Shown here in pieces: positions 9,002-17,157 of a stretch of DNA of 64,000 nucleotides. The translations under genes were made by a program, and so were the position numbers. The notes beneath the pieces are model-generated. The model made no database searches. It worked only from the letters and a program-made list of their open reading frames with translations, and was not told the DNA's origin. Within the stretch, counting starts at the first letter, position 1, and each line of letters starts with the position of its first letter. The stretch comes from Pseudomonas capsici (GTDB lineage Bacteria > Pseudomonadota > Gammaproteobacteria > Pseudomonadales > Pseudomonadaceae): positions 124,001 through 188,000 of the forward strand of contig NZ_JAFGZD010000001.1 of the NCBI RefSeq assembly GCF_017165765.1. The letters are read 5' to 3'.

Positions 9002-9892
9002 TCAGAGAAACTGCGGATAGCCACTCTTTATGCGTTTCAGAACAGCCGCGATGAGAGAGTGAGGCTCAGCGCAAGGCAGATCTTTTAGCACCGACCACGG
9101 CCCATCAATCAGCACGTGCCCCGTTGGAAAGTCTGCAAGGTTGCCCCGACGTCGTAGCGCAAGGACTGCCAGTAACTCGATCGGGAAGACGCGATCAAAG
9201 TCATAGTCGAATTCGTAAGATTTCGAACCCCTGCTGTATTTACTCCGACTGATATGGAATTCAGCGGCCTGCCTCATGTGGTGCGCAAAAGTGTTCTGGT
9301 CCTGGGTCTTCCAGTTATCCAGAAGCCCCTGATAGGCGGCAATCAAGGGCTTGCGTGGCTCAAACAGAGTCGACAGTGCATAGGCGTCGCAGAGCAGGAA
9401 CGTTAAAAACACATCGTGGGTGTTGTGGGCGATTCGACGTGACTGAGGGAACAGATTGAGCCGCGCATCTTTCTCCGCCATTTCCAGATAGCGCTGCGCG
9501 CTCATCTTGCCTATATCCCAGTGAGACAGCACTGTGGGGCCTGCAGCACGCAGGCTATCTGAGTACTCCTGGGGCCATTTGCCAAGCTGTGGACGCAACT
9601 GACTGTGTACCGCATCCCAGCGCAGCAACAGCGCACGGCTTTCAATCGTCCACCTGAAAAAACAAGCAAGCTCATTCAGATCCGCACGAAAGTAGGCGTC
9701 GCAGGCGGCGACGCTCCAAAAGTGGCTGATTCGTCCAAGCTGTATTCCGACCTTGGGGCTAAGGCGGCCGGCAACTGCGAGATGATCTTCCATGGCGCTT
9801 GTATAGCGGTCGACATCGCCCGAGGTCCGGGCCCGATCAAGCCATTGCATGCATTCCGGAATCAAGGACTTTAGTGACAGGTGCAACTGCAT
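9002..9892 (-). CDS. unrecognised 296-aa protein, possible immunity protein
   Basis: An intact cytoplasmic protein rich in Trp, Arg and helices, without signal peptide. Notable blocks are HFWSVAACDAYFRADLNELA, RIAHNTHDVFLTFLLCDAYA, SKSYEFDYDFDRVFPIELLA and LRRRGNLADFPTG. The all-helical look, the acidic block followed by FPIELLAVLALRRRG and the size recall Imm49-type immunity proteins, but I cannot establish this. It is encoded just upstream of the imm11-type gene on the same strand (110 bp from stop to start), which supports an immunity role. No toxin gene is present nearby, so it would be an orphan. Confidence 0.55.
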   Translation of the reverse strand: MQLHLSLKSLIPECMQWLDRARTSGDVDRYTSAMEDHLAVAGRLSPKVGIQLGRISHFWSVAACDAYFRADLNELACFFRWTIESRALLLRWDAVHSQLRPQLGKWPQEYSDSLRAAGPTVLSHWDIGKMSAQRYLEMAEKDARLNLFPQSRRIAHNTHDVFLTFLLCDAYALSTLFEPRKPLIAAYQGLLDNWKTQDQNTFAHHMRQAAEFHISRSKYSRGSKSYEFDYDFDRVFPIELLAVLALRRRGNLADFPTGHVLIDGPWSVLKDLPCAEPHSLIAAVLKRIKSGYPQFL

Positions 9893-10054
9893 GTCTGATT
9901 CCTCAGCGTGAATTAATCATGGTGCGTATCTCAGTGCGGACTCATCCGGGAAGTCGGCAGTCCTGACGATAAGGATGCTGTGAGTGCACAGCTTGTTTGC
10001 GAGGGAATTCGCCCTCATCAAACAATGCAAACTACTGGATAGGAATGCATTTTC

Positions 10055-10081
10055 TGTAGGAGCTGCCGAAGGCAGCGAAGC
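10055..10081. repeat. REP-like element
   Basis: TGTAGGAGCTGCCGAAGGCAGC contains the TGTAGGAGC start common to Pseudomonas extragenic repeats, followed by a 6-bp stem (GCTGCC/GGCAGC) with loop GAA. Confidence 0.6.
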
Positions 10082-10222
10082 ATGCTGTGCAGAGACTGGA
10101 GTGAGACAGCGAGTGTCAGCATTGAAGATAACGTGGCACGAAGCATATTGATTACTCGACCTGAATGAACCTTTAAATATCTCTCTAGCGGGAAACAGTA
10201 ATTGACCCGATGATGATTTGCG

Positions 10223-10240
10223 ATAGCACAGGTATGCTAT
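10223..10240. repeat. 18-bp palindrome, copy 4
   Basis: ATAGCACAGGTATGCTAT. It lies about 330 bp upstream of the divergent gene 9002-9892 and about 400 bp before the remnant at 10619. Confidence 0.7.
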
Positions 10241-10520
10241 TGAATTGCTGGAATCAAGATTCACCTGTTGACGAGCAACATTTTAATAATGCGGGGTGGT
10301 GCTTTGGGATACGCTGCTCGCAGAGAAAACGGCTAGCGCCGTGCAATGCCGTTGCGTTGCGACGAGAATATGGGTCATGTCTATTTTGTAGTGGGCAACC
10401 AGAAGCTCAGCCTTAATATGAGAGATCTTCAGGTTGTTTGGAAGGTTCGTCACCTTCAATTGTTAAAACCAGATCAGCCGTCTAAACAGCCAAGCAATCC
10501 TGCTCATCAATTTGCTATGT

Positions 10521-10571
10521 GATTCCACTGGAATCAGCTCGTTCTGTCGCCGGGGTGATTCCAGTGGAATC
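10521..10571. promoter_or_regulatory. tandem 15-bp palindromic operators
   Basis: GATTCCACTGGAATC at 10521-10535 and GATTCCAGTGGAATC at 10557-10571 are near-perfect dyads that differ at one central base and are 36 bp apart. They lie just before the coding remnant at 10619, where a dimeric regulator would bind. The regulator is not identifiable here. Confidence 0.55.
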
Positions 10572-10618
10572 GCTTCACGTGTTCAGAAAAACCTTGATGC
10601 CACGACGATCACTTCCAG

Positions 10619-11406
10619 ATGAGCACACTCCTCAAGCGTTCTGCGCCTTGCTTGCTCAAAGCCGCTGTTAACGATGGTTATGGTTATGATTATGGGCTCT
10701 CGCTCACGTACCTGGAGGGTGGCAACAAGGTCTTGCTGGCCAGGCAGGGCTTTTCATTCGTCGCGGCGAGCACCCGCTGTATCGAGCTTGGCGAATACCC
10801 AAGCAGCAGATTCACAATGATCCGGAAGGACTGTTTGCGGACCTGAAAGCCCTGGCTGCGGCCGAACTGCGTGAAACTTCTGCAAGCTTTGTCGCCAAGC
10901 TCAACGAGGCCCGTTCGCCCTGTGAACGCCGCGTATTTATCTGGGGGATGCAGCTTCGTCTAGCTTCCCTGAAGGACGGTGGCATTTTGGCCAGTGGTGA
11001 CTATCACCCAGGCGTTGTGGCCGTTTACAAGCGCATGGGGGCGTATACCTGTCACAGAGGCGCGCCTGGAAACTCGCTAGCACCGCCGAGATCATCAAGC
11101 TTAACCTTATCGATGAGCTGGGCTTTGCGGATTGAGCAGATCGACGTGCTCAACACATTGCAGGAGTTGCACAGCGACGGTTCGATCACCTCTGTCAGGA
11201 TCAGCGATGGCATTCGCATCGGCGGGGAGTTTCCGGAGCAGGATGGCACGCAAGAAGAAGGTGAGGGCACCAAGGATATCTTCCTTGCCAGCGTGTCGGG
11301 CATCGAACGCACTGAATGGACCGAAGCTGCCGTCACCGAAGCACTGCAACCTTACTCGTTGTATGACCCGCAAAGTTTCGCACTCTCACAGTGCCATAAG
11401 CACTGA
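10619..11406 (+). pseudogene. decayed gene of unknown family
   Basis: Pieces with coding character lie in different frames: MSTLLKRSAPCLLKAAVNDG at the start; RRGEHPLYRAWRIPKQQIHN running into DPEGLFADLKALAAAELRET after a frame change; ASTAEIIKLNLIDELGFAD ending in TGA at 11132; and IDVLNTLQELHSDGSITSV to the stop at 11406. They read as one protein of about 250 residues with at least two frameshifts and a nonsense codon. I do not recognise the family. The last 95 codons form an open frame without a good start. Confidence 0.4.
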
Positions 11407-11545
11407 GAAACCTTCATCAACTCAGACTGACCCCCTGAAGCCGAAACATCTAAAAACACATTTTCTCCAGAATTGTTGTACGACGTCTAATGAGCTGTGT
11501 TCGACTGCTGTGGATCTAACAAAAACAATAATGGAGACATCCTCT

Positions 11546-12847
11546 ATGGCAAGCATTCCTTCCGTCGAAGGTCAGGCATCCGGGCGCGCGCAAAATCGGT
11601 TTACACGAATGCTGAAACTACTGGGCCCCGGCATCATTGCCGTACTGTCCTGGCTAGGTGCAGGTGATCTGATCACGTCGTCTGTCGCAGGAGCTAATTA
11701 CGGTTACGCGATGATGTGGGTGCTGGCGGTTTCTCTGCTGCTCAGATATCTGATCGTAAACATCATTGCTCGCTTCCAGTTGTGCAACAACCAAGGCATG
11801 ACAATCCTTCAGGGCTATGCGCAACTGAATCCCTTTTTTGCCTGGTTCATGCTTGTTTATGCCTTGCTGATGGGGCATTTGATGAATGCCTACATGATCA
11901 AGGGGGCAGGTGAGTCGCTGGCGATGCTGTTCAAGATCGACCACCCATTGCTCTGTTCGGTAGCGGTGGTGCTGGCTGTCTGGATGCTGGTCGGTCGCAA
12001 CATCTATTCAATGATCGAAGGTGTGATGAAGTTGCTGTTGGCTGTCATGACTCTGGCCTTTATCGCCCTGGCTGTCATGTCCGGCCCGGATGTTGTGGGT
12101 ATCGTCAAAGGCACCATCGGTTTCAGTATTCCGCCGGATGAAGGTGTGCATGGTGCGCTGCTGGTTGCGGTATCGGTGATCGGCGCGGTTGCAGGTTCCA
12201 TTGCAAACTTCGTGCATCCATATGTCATGCGCCAGAAGGGCTGGGTAGGGCCGCAGCACAAGCGTATTCAGCGTAACGATTTATTGTTTGCCGTGTGCGT
12301 CGGGATCGTCATTAACCTGGCCATCTGGATTGTCGGAGCGGAAATTCTGCGACCTAACGGTATCGAGGTGAAGACCCTGGGTGACTTGGGCAAGGCGCTG
12401 GAAATGTTCTTTGGCCCCGCTGGTTGGTATGTGTTCTTTATCGGTGTATTCGCGACTCTGTTCGCCAGTATTTCAGGAAAAACCACGGCATTCCCGATGC
12501 TGATTACCGATGCGCTCCAGCATGTCAGTCCTGCTCGTCGCGAGAAGTACGGTAAAGAGTTTCACCATGACCCCATGCACAAGTGGTTCATGCTGTTCAT
12601 TCTGGTGACGCCATTGATCTGGTCGCTGCCTGGCATGCCGGACTTCGTGACCTTGACCATCGGGGTCAGTGCGCTGAACATCATTGGTTTGCCGGTCATT
12701 TCGCTGGGCCTGTTGATCATGTCCAACCAGAAGTCGCTGCTGGACAAGAAATATCGCAATAACCTGTTTGAAAATATCGCATTGTTCTTCGCAACATGCC
12801 TGGCGCTCTGGGTCGCTTTCCAGCTGGGTGTCGATCTGTTTGCCTGA
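11546..12847 (+). CDS. Nramp-family divalent cation transporter, non-canonical
   Basis: An inner-membrane protein of 433 residues with about 11 hydrophobic helices and the Nramp/SLC11 fold signature. Start ATG 11546 follows GGAGA at 11533; the frame is open upstream. In manganese/iron Nramps helix 1 carries DPGN and helix 6 carries MPH; here helix 1 reads SWLGAGDLITSS (residues 35-46) and helix 6 reads GSIANFVHPYVMR. The unwound-helix metal ligands therefore differ, as in the Nramp-related branch that includes Mg transporters, and the substrate cannot be assumed to be manganese. It is transcribed alone, downstream of decayed sequence and convergent with the next chemoreceptor. Confidence 0.88.
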   Translation: MASIPSVEGQASGRAQNRFTRMLKLLGPGIIAVLSWLGAGDLITSSVAGANYGYAMMWVLAVSLLLRYLIVNIIARFQLCNNQGMTILQGYAQLNPFFAWFMLVYALLMGHLMNAYMIKGAGESLAMLFKIDHPLLCSVAVVLAVWMLVGRNIYSMIEGVMKLLLAVMTLAFIALAVMSGPDVVGIVKGTIGFSIPPDEGVHGALLVAVSVIGAVAGSIANFVHPYVMRQKGWVGPQHKRIQRNDLLFAVCVGIVINLAIWIVGAEILRPNGIEVKTLGDLGKALEMFFGPAGWYVFFIGVFATLFASISGKTTAFPMLITDALQHVSPARREKYGKEFHHDPMHKWFMLFILVTPLIWSLPGMPDFVTLTIGVSALNIIGLPVISLGLLIMSNQKSLLDKKYRNNLFENIALFFATCLALWVAFQLGVDLFA

Positions 12848-12970
12848 TACCGAGTTGCCGAGGAGGCTGATTGTCTCTTCGGCTCTCGGAGTTTCGTCAG
12901 GGGCTGAGCTTGCAATGTGCGGACGCAGACCCGGGCTTCTGGCTGGTGCAGAAGCCTGGGTCTTCAGGGC

Positions 12971-14593
12971 TCAGACCTGAAACTTGGCCACTTCCCGCTG
13001 CAGGCCCGCCGCAAGGTTGTCCAGGCTGCTGCTGGTCTTGAGCAGTTCCTGAATCGATTGGTTGTTCTGTTCGGCCATTTGCGCCGAGCGTTCTACGCTT
13101 CGGGCTACGTCCTGGCTGGCGGCAGTCTGTTCGCGAAGGGCGAAGGAAATCTGATCGACTACATGCAGCACTTTGCTGGAGCTGTCGCGGATTTCGATGA
13201 TGGCCTGGCCGGCAGTTCCGGCCATGGTCACGCCCTGGTTCACTTCCTCTACGCCATTGCGCATGGTTTCTACCGTTTCGCGAACTCCGGCCTGAATCTT
13301 CTCGATCATGCCTGCGATTTCCTTGGTCGACTTGCCGGTGTTCTGTGCCAGCAGGCGCACTTCATCGGCAACCACTGCGAAACCGCGACCTTGTTCTCCG
13401 GCACGGGCTGCTTCGATGGCGGCATTGAGTGCCAGGAGGTTGGTCTGGTCTGCGATGCCTTGAATCACGCCGATGATCGACGAAATGTGTTCCGAATGCT
13501 GACCAAGATCGGCGACCTGGGCAGATGAATGCTGCACCGTCTTGGCTATGCCGCTCATGCTGGAAAGCGTATTTTCGATGACGTGTGCACCTTCCCTGGA
13601 TTGCTGTCCCGAATGGCTGGCGATCTGGTGGGCTTCATCGGCGTTTTCGGAAACATGATGGATGCTTACGGTCAGCTCTTCGATGGTGGCGGCCATCATC
13701 GAGGCCGATGTCGATTGTTCCTGAATGGCACCGGACAATTGTGTGGAAGCGCCTGAAATCTGTTGCACGGCAACTACCAGTTGATTCGCCGCCTGGTTTA
13801 TCTGCTGGATGGTTTCGCGCAAGCGATTCTGCATGCGATCGAAGGCTTTCGGCAGTTGGTCATGACTGCTGGTGTCGATGGCTGTATCCAGCTTGCCATT
13901 GGCAATTGCGGTGGCAGCATCGATGGCCATTTGCAGGCGCGCCGTGGTACTGCGTCCCAGGGTGGCAGCCAGAAAAAGAGAGAGTGCGACGGCGGCAAGG
14001 CCTCCCCAGATCAGGATCATGAGGGCAAGCTCCTTCGAGCTCTTCATGTGCTGGCTTCTTTTTTCCAGCAGCTGGTTCTCTGCTCCTTTGATCTCGGCCA
14101 GGGTGGCGCGCATGCTGTCCATCTTGGCTTTGTCGGCACCTGACGTAATGCGCTTGTCCAGTTCATCGTCGGGCATGTCGCGTGCTGTCAGGTCCTTGCG
14201 CAGTGCAATGATTGGATCGATATCTTCATTGATCCAGCGTTTTTGGGTTTCCTCCAGCAGGGCGAGGCGCCGTTGCTGATCCGGATTGTCAGCTGTCAGC
14301 TTTTTGAGTGACTGAAGCTTTTCAGAGAAGCTTTTTTCTCCCGCAATCAACGGTTCCAGAAACAAATCCTTTGAAGAGATGACGAAACCTCGCATGCCGG
14401 TTTCGATGTTGACCAGTTGTTCAAGGGCCAGTTGCGTATCGCCGAGGACCTGATAGGTGTGAATATTGCTGTTCGTGGCATCCTGGACTTGCTCAAAACC
14501 CCGATAGGCACCCGCTACCAATATGGCAATAATGACGCTGACTGTAGCGAAACTTAAGTAAAGTTTCTGAGAAATGCTAAGTTTTTTAAATAT
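12971..14593 (-). CDS. methyl-accepting chemotaxis protein, CHASE3-like sensor
   Basis: A chemoreceptor of about 540 residues if read from an ATA codon at 14593. The N-terminus would be FKKLSISQKLYLSF and a membrane helix, followed by a CHASE3-like periplasmic domain (LVNIETGMRGFVISSKDLFL), a second helix (ALMILIWGGLAAVALSLFLA), HAMP and a signalling domain with the tip [23 protein letters not shown] is preceded by a good AGGAG box six bases away, and a stop codon lies just before it, so no ATG can be upstream. The first conventional start in frame is TTG at 14521, which would cut the first helix in half. An ATG-to-ATA change is likely. It ends convergently with the Nramp gene. Confidence 0.9.
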   Translation of the reverse strand: MFKKLSISQKLYLSFATVSVIIAILVAGAYRGFEQVQDATNSNIHTYQVLGDTQLALEQLVNIETGMRGFVISSKDLFLEPLIAGEKSFSEKLQSLKKLTADNPDQQRRLALLEETQKRWINEDIDPIIALRKDLTARDMPDDELDKRITSGADKAKMDSMRATLAEIKGAENQLLEKRSQHMKSSKELALMILIWGGLAAVALSLFLAATLGRSTTARLQMAIDAATAIANGKLDTAIDTSSHDQLPKAFDRMQNRLRETIQQINQAANQLVVAVQQISGASTQLSGAIQEQSTSASMMAATIEELTVSIHHVSENADEAHQIASHSGQQSREGAHVIENTLSSMSGIAKTVQHSSAQVADLGQHSEHISSIIGVIQGIADQTNLLALNAAIEAARAGEQGRGFAVVADEVRLLAQNTGKSTKEIAGMIEKIQAGVRETVETMRNGVEEVNQGVTMAGTAGQAIIEIRDSSSKVLHVVDQISFALREQTAASQDVARSVERSAQMAEQNNQSIQELLKTSSSLDNLAAGLQREVAKFQV

Positions 14594-15263
14594 GGACTAC
14601 TCCTGACTTAGCCATTTTTGGTGGGGTGGCTTGGTTTGTTCATTGATTTGATGGTGGGGTGGGGCGGGCAGGGACTTATTATCGTCTGTCTGGCTGTTAA
14701 CTTTAGAGCGGGAATGGAAGGATTTCTTATTGTCCCCGGAGTTGGGGGCATAAGGCTTAAAACAAGGATTTTAGTTGTTTTGCTCAATAAGTCATTGATT
14801 TATGGTGGTTGTGGAGTGGGTGTTGCTTGGTGAAGAGAGGTTTGCGGCATTCATTTGGCTTGATATCAGAGATATGGTCTTTTTAATTTTTCTTCAGTTA
14901 GATCGGTCGGTTATCTCGCCGACTTGCTCCTACTTTCCTTGTCTCGTGCACTAACTTTTTTCTCTATAAGTTATATATGCCCGGTTATGGTGCGCCAACT
15001 TGGTTGTCAGTTATCGGCTGTCTGTGGTGCTGAAGATATGTTGGTTTGAGTGGTAGCCGATTCGATGATTGCTTCCGATCAGGCTTTTTGAGATGTGTTT
15101 TATTATTTTTTATTTTGTCAAGTAAAATATTATTCATGTATCGCTGTATATAAATGTTCATGATTCAGAGGATACATTCTCCCACGGCAGCCAGCTCTGC
15201 CGGCAAGAAAACAAAAAGCCTTACTCGCATCAACTCAATATCAAGCTATCGAGAGGAAGTATC
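14594..15263. other. AT-rich gap of 670 bp
   Basis: No credible gene. The left part is strongly G/T-biased on the plus strand; the right part (about 15080-15170) is very AT-rich and probably holds the promoter of the small exported protein at 15264. Confidence 0.55.
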
Positions 15264-15542
15264 ATGAATCGAGTAACAGGTAAGTCCGTATTGAAAAAGC
15301 TTATGGTCACCACCGCAGCCGTGATCGGTCTGCAAGGAATGGCGTTTGCTGCTGTCAGTCAGCAACCTGTTTCTGTCCAGGAAGGTAAATATGCCCAGGT
15401 CCAGGCTCAGGATGCGGCCAAGGCCGGCGCCAAGAGCTCCACGGCGATGCCGCTGCAGGTCGCCAGTCGCCTGAGCAGTGGTTTGCGCATCAACACGGCT
15501 TGCGATGATACCGGGCTGCCTTGCCCTCGTCCTCACCGCTAA
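15264..15542 (+). CDS. small exported protein
   Basis: A 92-residue protein beginning at ATG 15264 after a GAGAGGA box. Residues 1-29 form a signal peptide (basic MNRVTGKSVLKK, hydrophobic VTTAAVIGLQGMAFA). The mature part is short, polar, low in aromatic residues and ends in CDDTGLPCPRPHR with two cysteines that could pair. No family is recognised. Codon use and the ribosome-binding site support a real gene. A long AT-rich leader precedes it. Confidence 0.6.
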   Translation: MNRVTGKSVLKKLMVTTAAVIGLQGMAFAAVSQQPVSVQEGKYAQVQAQDAAKAGAKSSTAMPLQVASRLSSGLRINTACDDTGLPCPRPHR

Positions 15543-15621
15543 AACGTTGTAGTGGAAACTGCAGTCGCGCGCTGAATGTGTGCGGCTGCAGCAAGATCTG
15601 TCATTTGCGTGATGGTTTGCG

Positions 15622-16494
15622 TCACGTGCCTTGCACCAGTCCCTCCACCAATTCGATCAGCAGCCTCACCGGCTCGCTCAGATTCTCCTTTGCCCGATGC
15701 ACCAGTCCCACATCCCGATGGAATGTATGTGAGCCCAGTTCCAGTGCTCGCACTTCGGCTGGCCATTGTCTGTGGTCGGCTGTCTGCGGAACCAGGGCCA
15801 CCCCGACACCGTTGGCGACCAGTTTGATGATGGCTTCCAGCTCGTCCAGTTCGCAGGTTTCGCGCAGGGTGAAGTGCATCTGGCGCAGGAAGCGGTCGAC
15901 CTGTCGTCCGCCGAACGAGGTGCGGTCGTAGCGGATCAGGGGTTGGGTGCAGAGCAGTTCGGTCCAGTCGTCGCCGGGTAGATGGTTCGGGACGATCAGG
16001 CGATAGGGTTCGCTGGCCAGGGCGGTCCAGCGCAGGTCGCTTTGCAGGGCGAATGGAGGGCGGATGATGGCGGCCATGTCGATCTCTCCGGCATCCACCA
16101 GATTGAGCAGTTGCATGGATACGCCCGGTATGACGCGGGTTCGGCACTGTGGCCATTGGCTGTGAAAGGTGGCCAGGGCATCGGGTAGCAATGAGCGCTG
16201 TACCGAAGCAATCGCGCCGATGTTGAGCAGTATGCTCTCGGGCTGGCCGGAAGCTGTCGAGCCAAGGTTGTTATACAGGCGGAGCAACTCCTGGGCTTGC
16301 AGGAGGGTTTGATGTCCCATCCGGTTCAGATGTGCGGTGCGCCCCTTGCGGTTGAATAGTGAATAGCCCAGTTCGGTTTCCAGGCGTTGCATTTGTGCGC
16401 TGACGGCAGCCTGGGTCAGGCCGATCCGGTTCCCGGCGGCAGCGAAAGTGCCTTCCTGTGCGACCGCGACAAGGGTCTTCAGCTCGCGAATCAT
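15622..16494 (-). CDS. LysR-family transcriptional regulator
   Basis: A 290-residue LTTR. The N-terminal winged helix-turn-helix is seen in LKTLVAVAQEGTFAAAGNRI and GLTQAAVSAQMQRLE, followed by a linker helix and an effector-binding domain. ATG 16494 is chosen because it gives the standard LTTR N-terminus; the frame is open to 16614. It is divergent from the VOC protein at 16632, with 137 bp between them, so it probably controls that gene. The effector is unknown. Confidence 0.92.
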   Translation of the reverse strand: MIRELKTLVAVAQEGTFAAAGNRIGLTQAAVSAQMQRLETELGYSLFNRKGRTAHLNRMGHQTLLQAQELLRLYNNLGSTASGQPESILLNIGAIASVQRSLLPDALATFHSQWPQCRTRVIPGVSMQLLNLVDAGEIDMAAIIRPPFALQSDLRWTALASEPYRLIVPNHLPGDDWTELLCTQPLIRYDRTSFGGRQVDRFLRQMHFTLRETCELDELEAIIKLVANGVGVALVPQTADHRQWPAEVRALELGSHTFHRDVGLVHRAKENLSEPVRLLIELVEGLVQGT

Positions 16495-16631
16495 TGATAA
16501 ATCTCTTTTGTTAATCTGAGAAATATATATTGATTTTATTGGTGAGTCGCTGCTTCTATGATTTCTCCAGTACTTGAGCGATCGCGAGCAAGACCTTGCG
16601 GTTGATAAAACCAAAAAGCCTGGAGTTCCTG

Positions 16632-17057
16632 ATGAACCTTTCTCCCTTTCACCTTGCGATCCCGGTCTACGACCTTGCGGCTGCGCGCTCTTTCTATGGC
16701 CAGGTGTTTGGCCTGGAAGAAGGGCGCTCCAGCGATCATTGGGTCGATTTCAACTTTTATGGTCATCAGCTTGTGATTCATGAAGCCCCCAAGAATGCGG
16801 TGCAGGAAAGTGCTCACAGCAATCCGGTGGACGGCCATGACGTGCCGGTTCCGCACTTTGGCATTGTGTTGCAGTGGGAGCAGTGGGAGGCGCTTGCCGA
16901 GCGTTTGAGGTCGTTCGAGACCCGCTTCGTGATCGAGCCTTACATTCGGTTCAAGGGGCAGGTGGGTGAGCAGGCGACCATGTTTCTGCTGGATCCTTGC
17001 GGCAATGCGCTTGAGTTCAAGGCATTCAAGGACATGAGTCAGTTGTTCGCGAAGTAG
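16632..17057 (+). CDS. VOC-family (glyoxalase/dioxygenase-like) protein
   Basis: A 141-residue cytoplasmic protein with the paired beta-alpha-beta-beta-beta modules of the vicinal-oxygen-chelate superfamily. Candidate metal ligands are His in FHLAIPVYD, His in VPHFGIVL and Glu in [12 protein letters not shown] 16632 is selected because it gives the usual VOC start. Substrate is unknown; the divergent LysR gene suggests an inducible activity. Transcription ends at the strong hairpin 17121-17153. Confidence 0.88.
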   Translation: MNLSPFHLAIPVYDLAAARSFYGQVFGLEEGRSSDHWVDFNFYGHQLVIHEAPKNAVQESAHSNPVDGHDVPVPHFGIVLQWEQWEALAERLRSFETRFVIEPYIRFKGQVGEQATMFLLDPCGNALEFKAFKDMSQLFAK

Positions 17058-17120
17058 GCGTCAGGAGCTAGAGAGCTTACAAGGGGAGTGTGGTAAGGCG
17101 GTATTTCCCGCTTGTAGAAA

Positions 17121-17153
17121 AAAGCCCCATCAAACCAGGTTTGATGGGGCTTT
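17121..17153. terminator. bidirectional intrinsic terminator
   Basis: A perfect 16-bp inverted repeat (AAAGCCCCATCAAACC and its complement around one A; loop CAG in practice) with A/T ends on both sides. It lies between the convergent VOC and mqo genes. Confidence 0.9.
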
Positions 17154-17157
17154 GGCA

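Larger units (their letters stand above)
9893..10618. other. 725-bp gap with short repeats
   Basis: No convincing gene on either strand. The stretch contains a REP-like hairpin (10055-10081), the fourth 18-bp palindrome (10223-10240) and a pair of 15-bp palindromes (10521-10571), annotated separately. Confidence 0.6.

Noticed and set aside
3893..10240. CRISPR array
   Set aside because: The four 18-bp repeats are 1.4-2.9 kb apart, with genes between them and no spacer structure; no cas gene is present.
9917..10264. 115-codon minus-strand ORF across the repeats
   Set aside because: It runs through the REP-like hairpin and an 18-bp palindrome and has no coding character.
14618..14833. 71-codon hydrophobic ORF in the G/T-rich stretch
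   Set aside because: No ribosome-binding site; Gly/Val/Trp content follows from base bias, and nothing family-like is seen.
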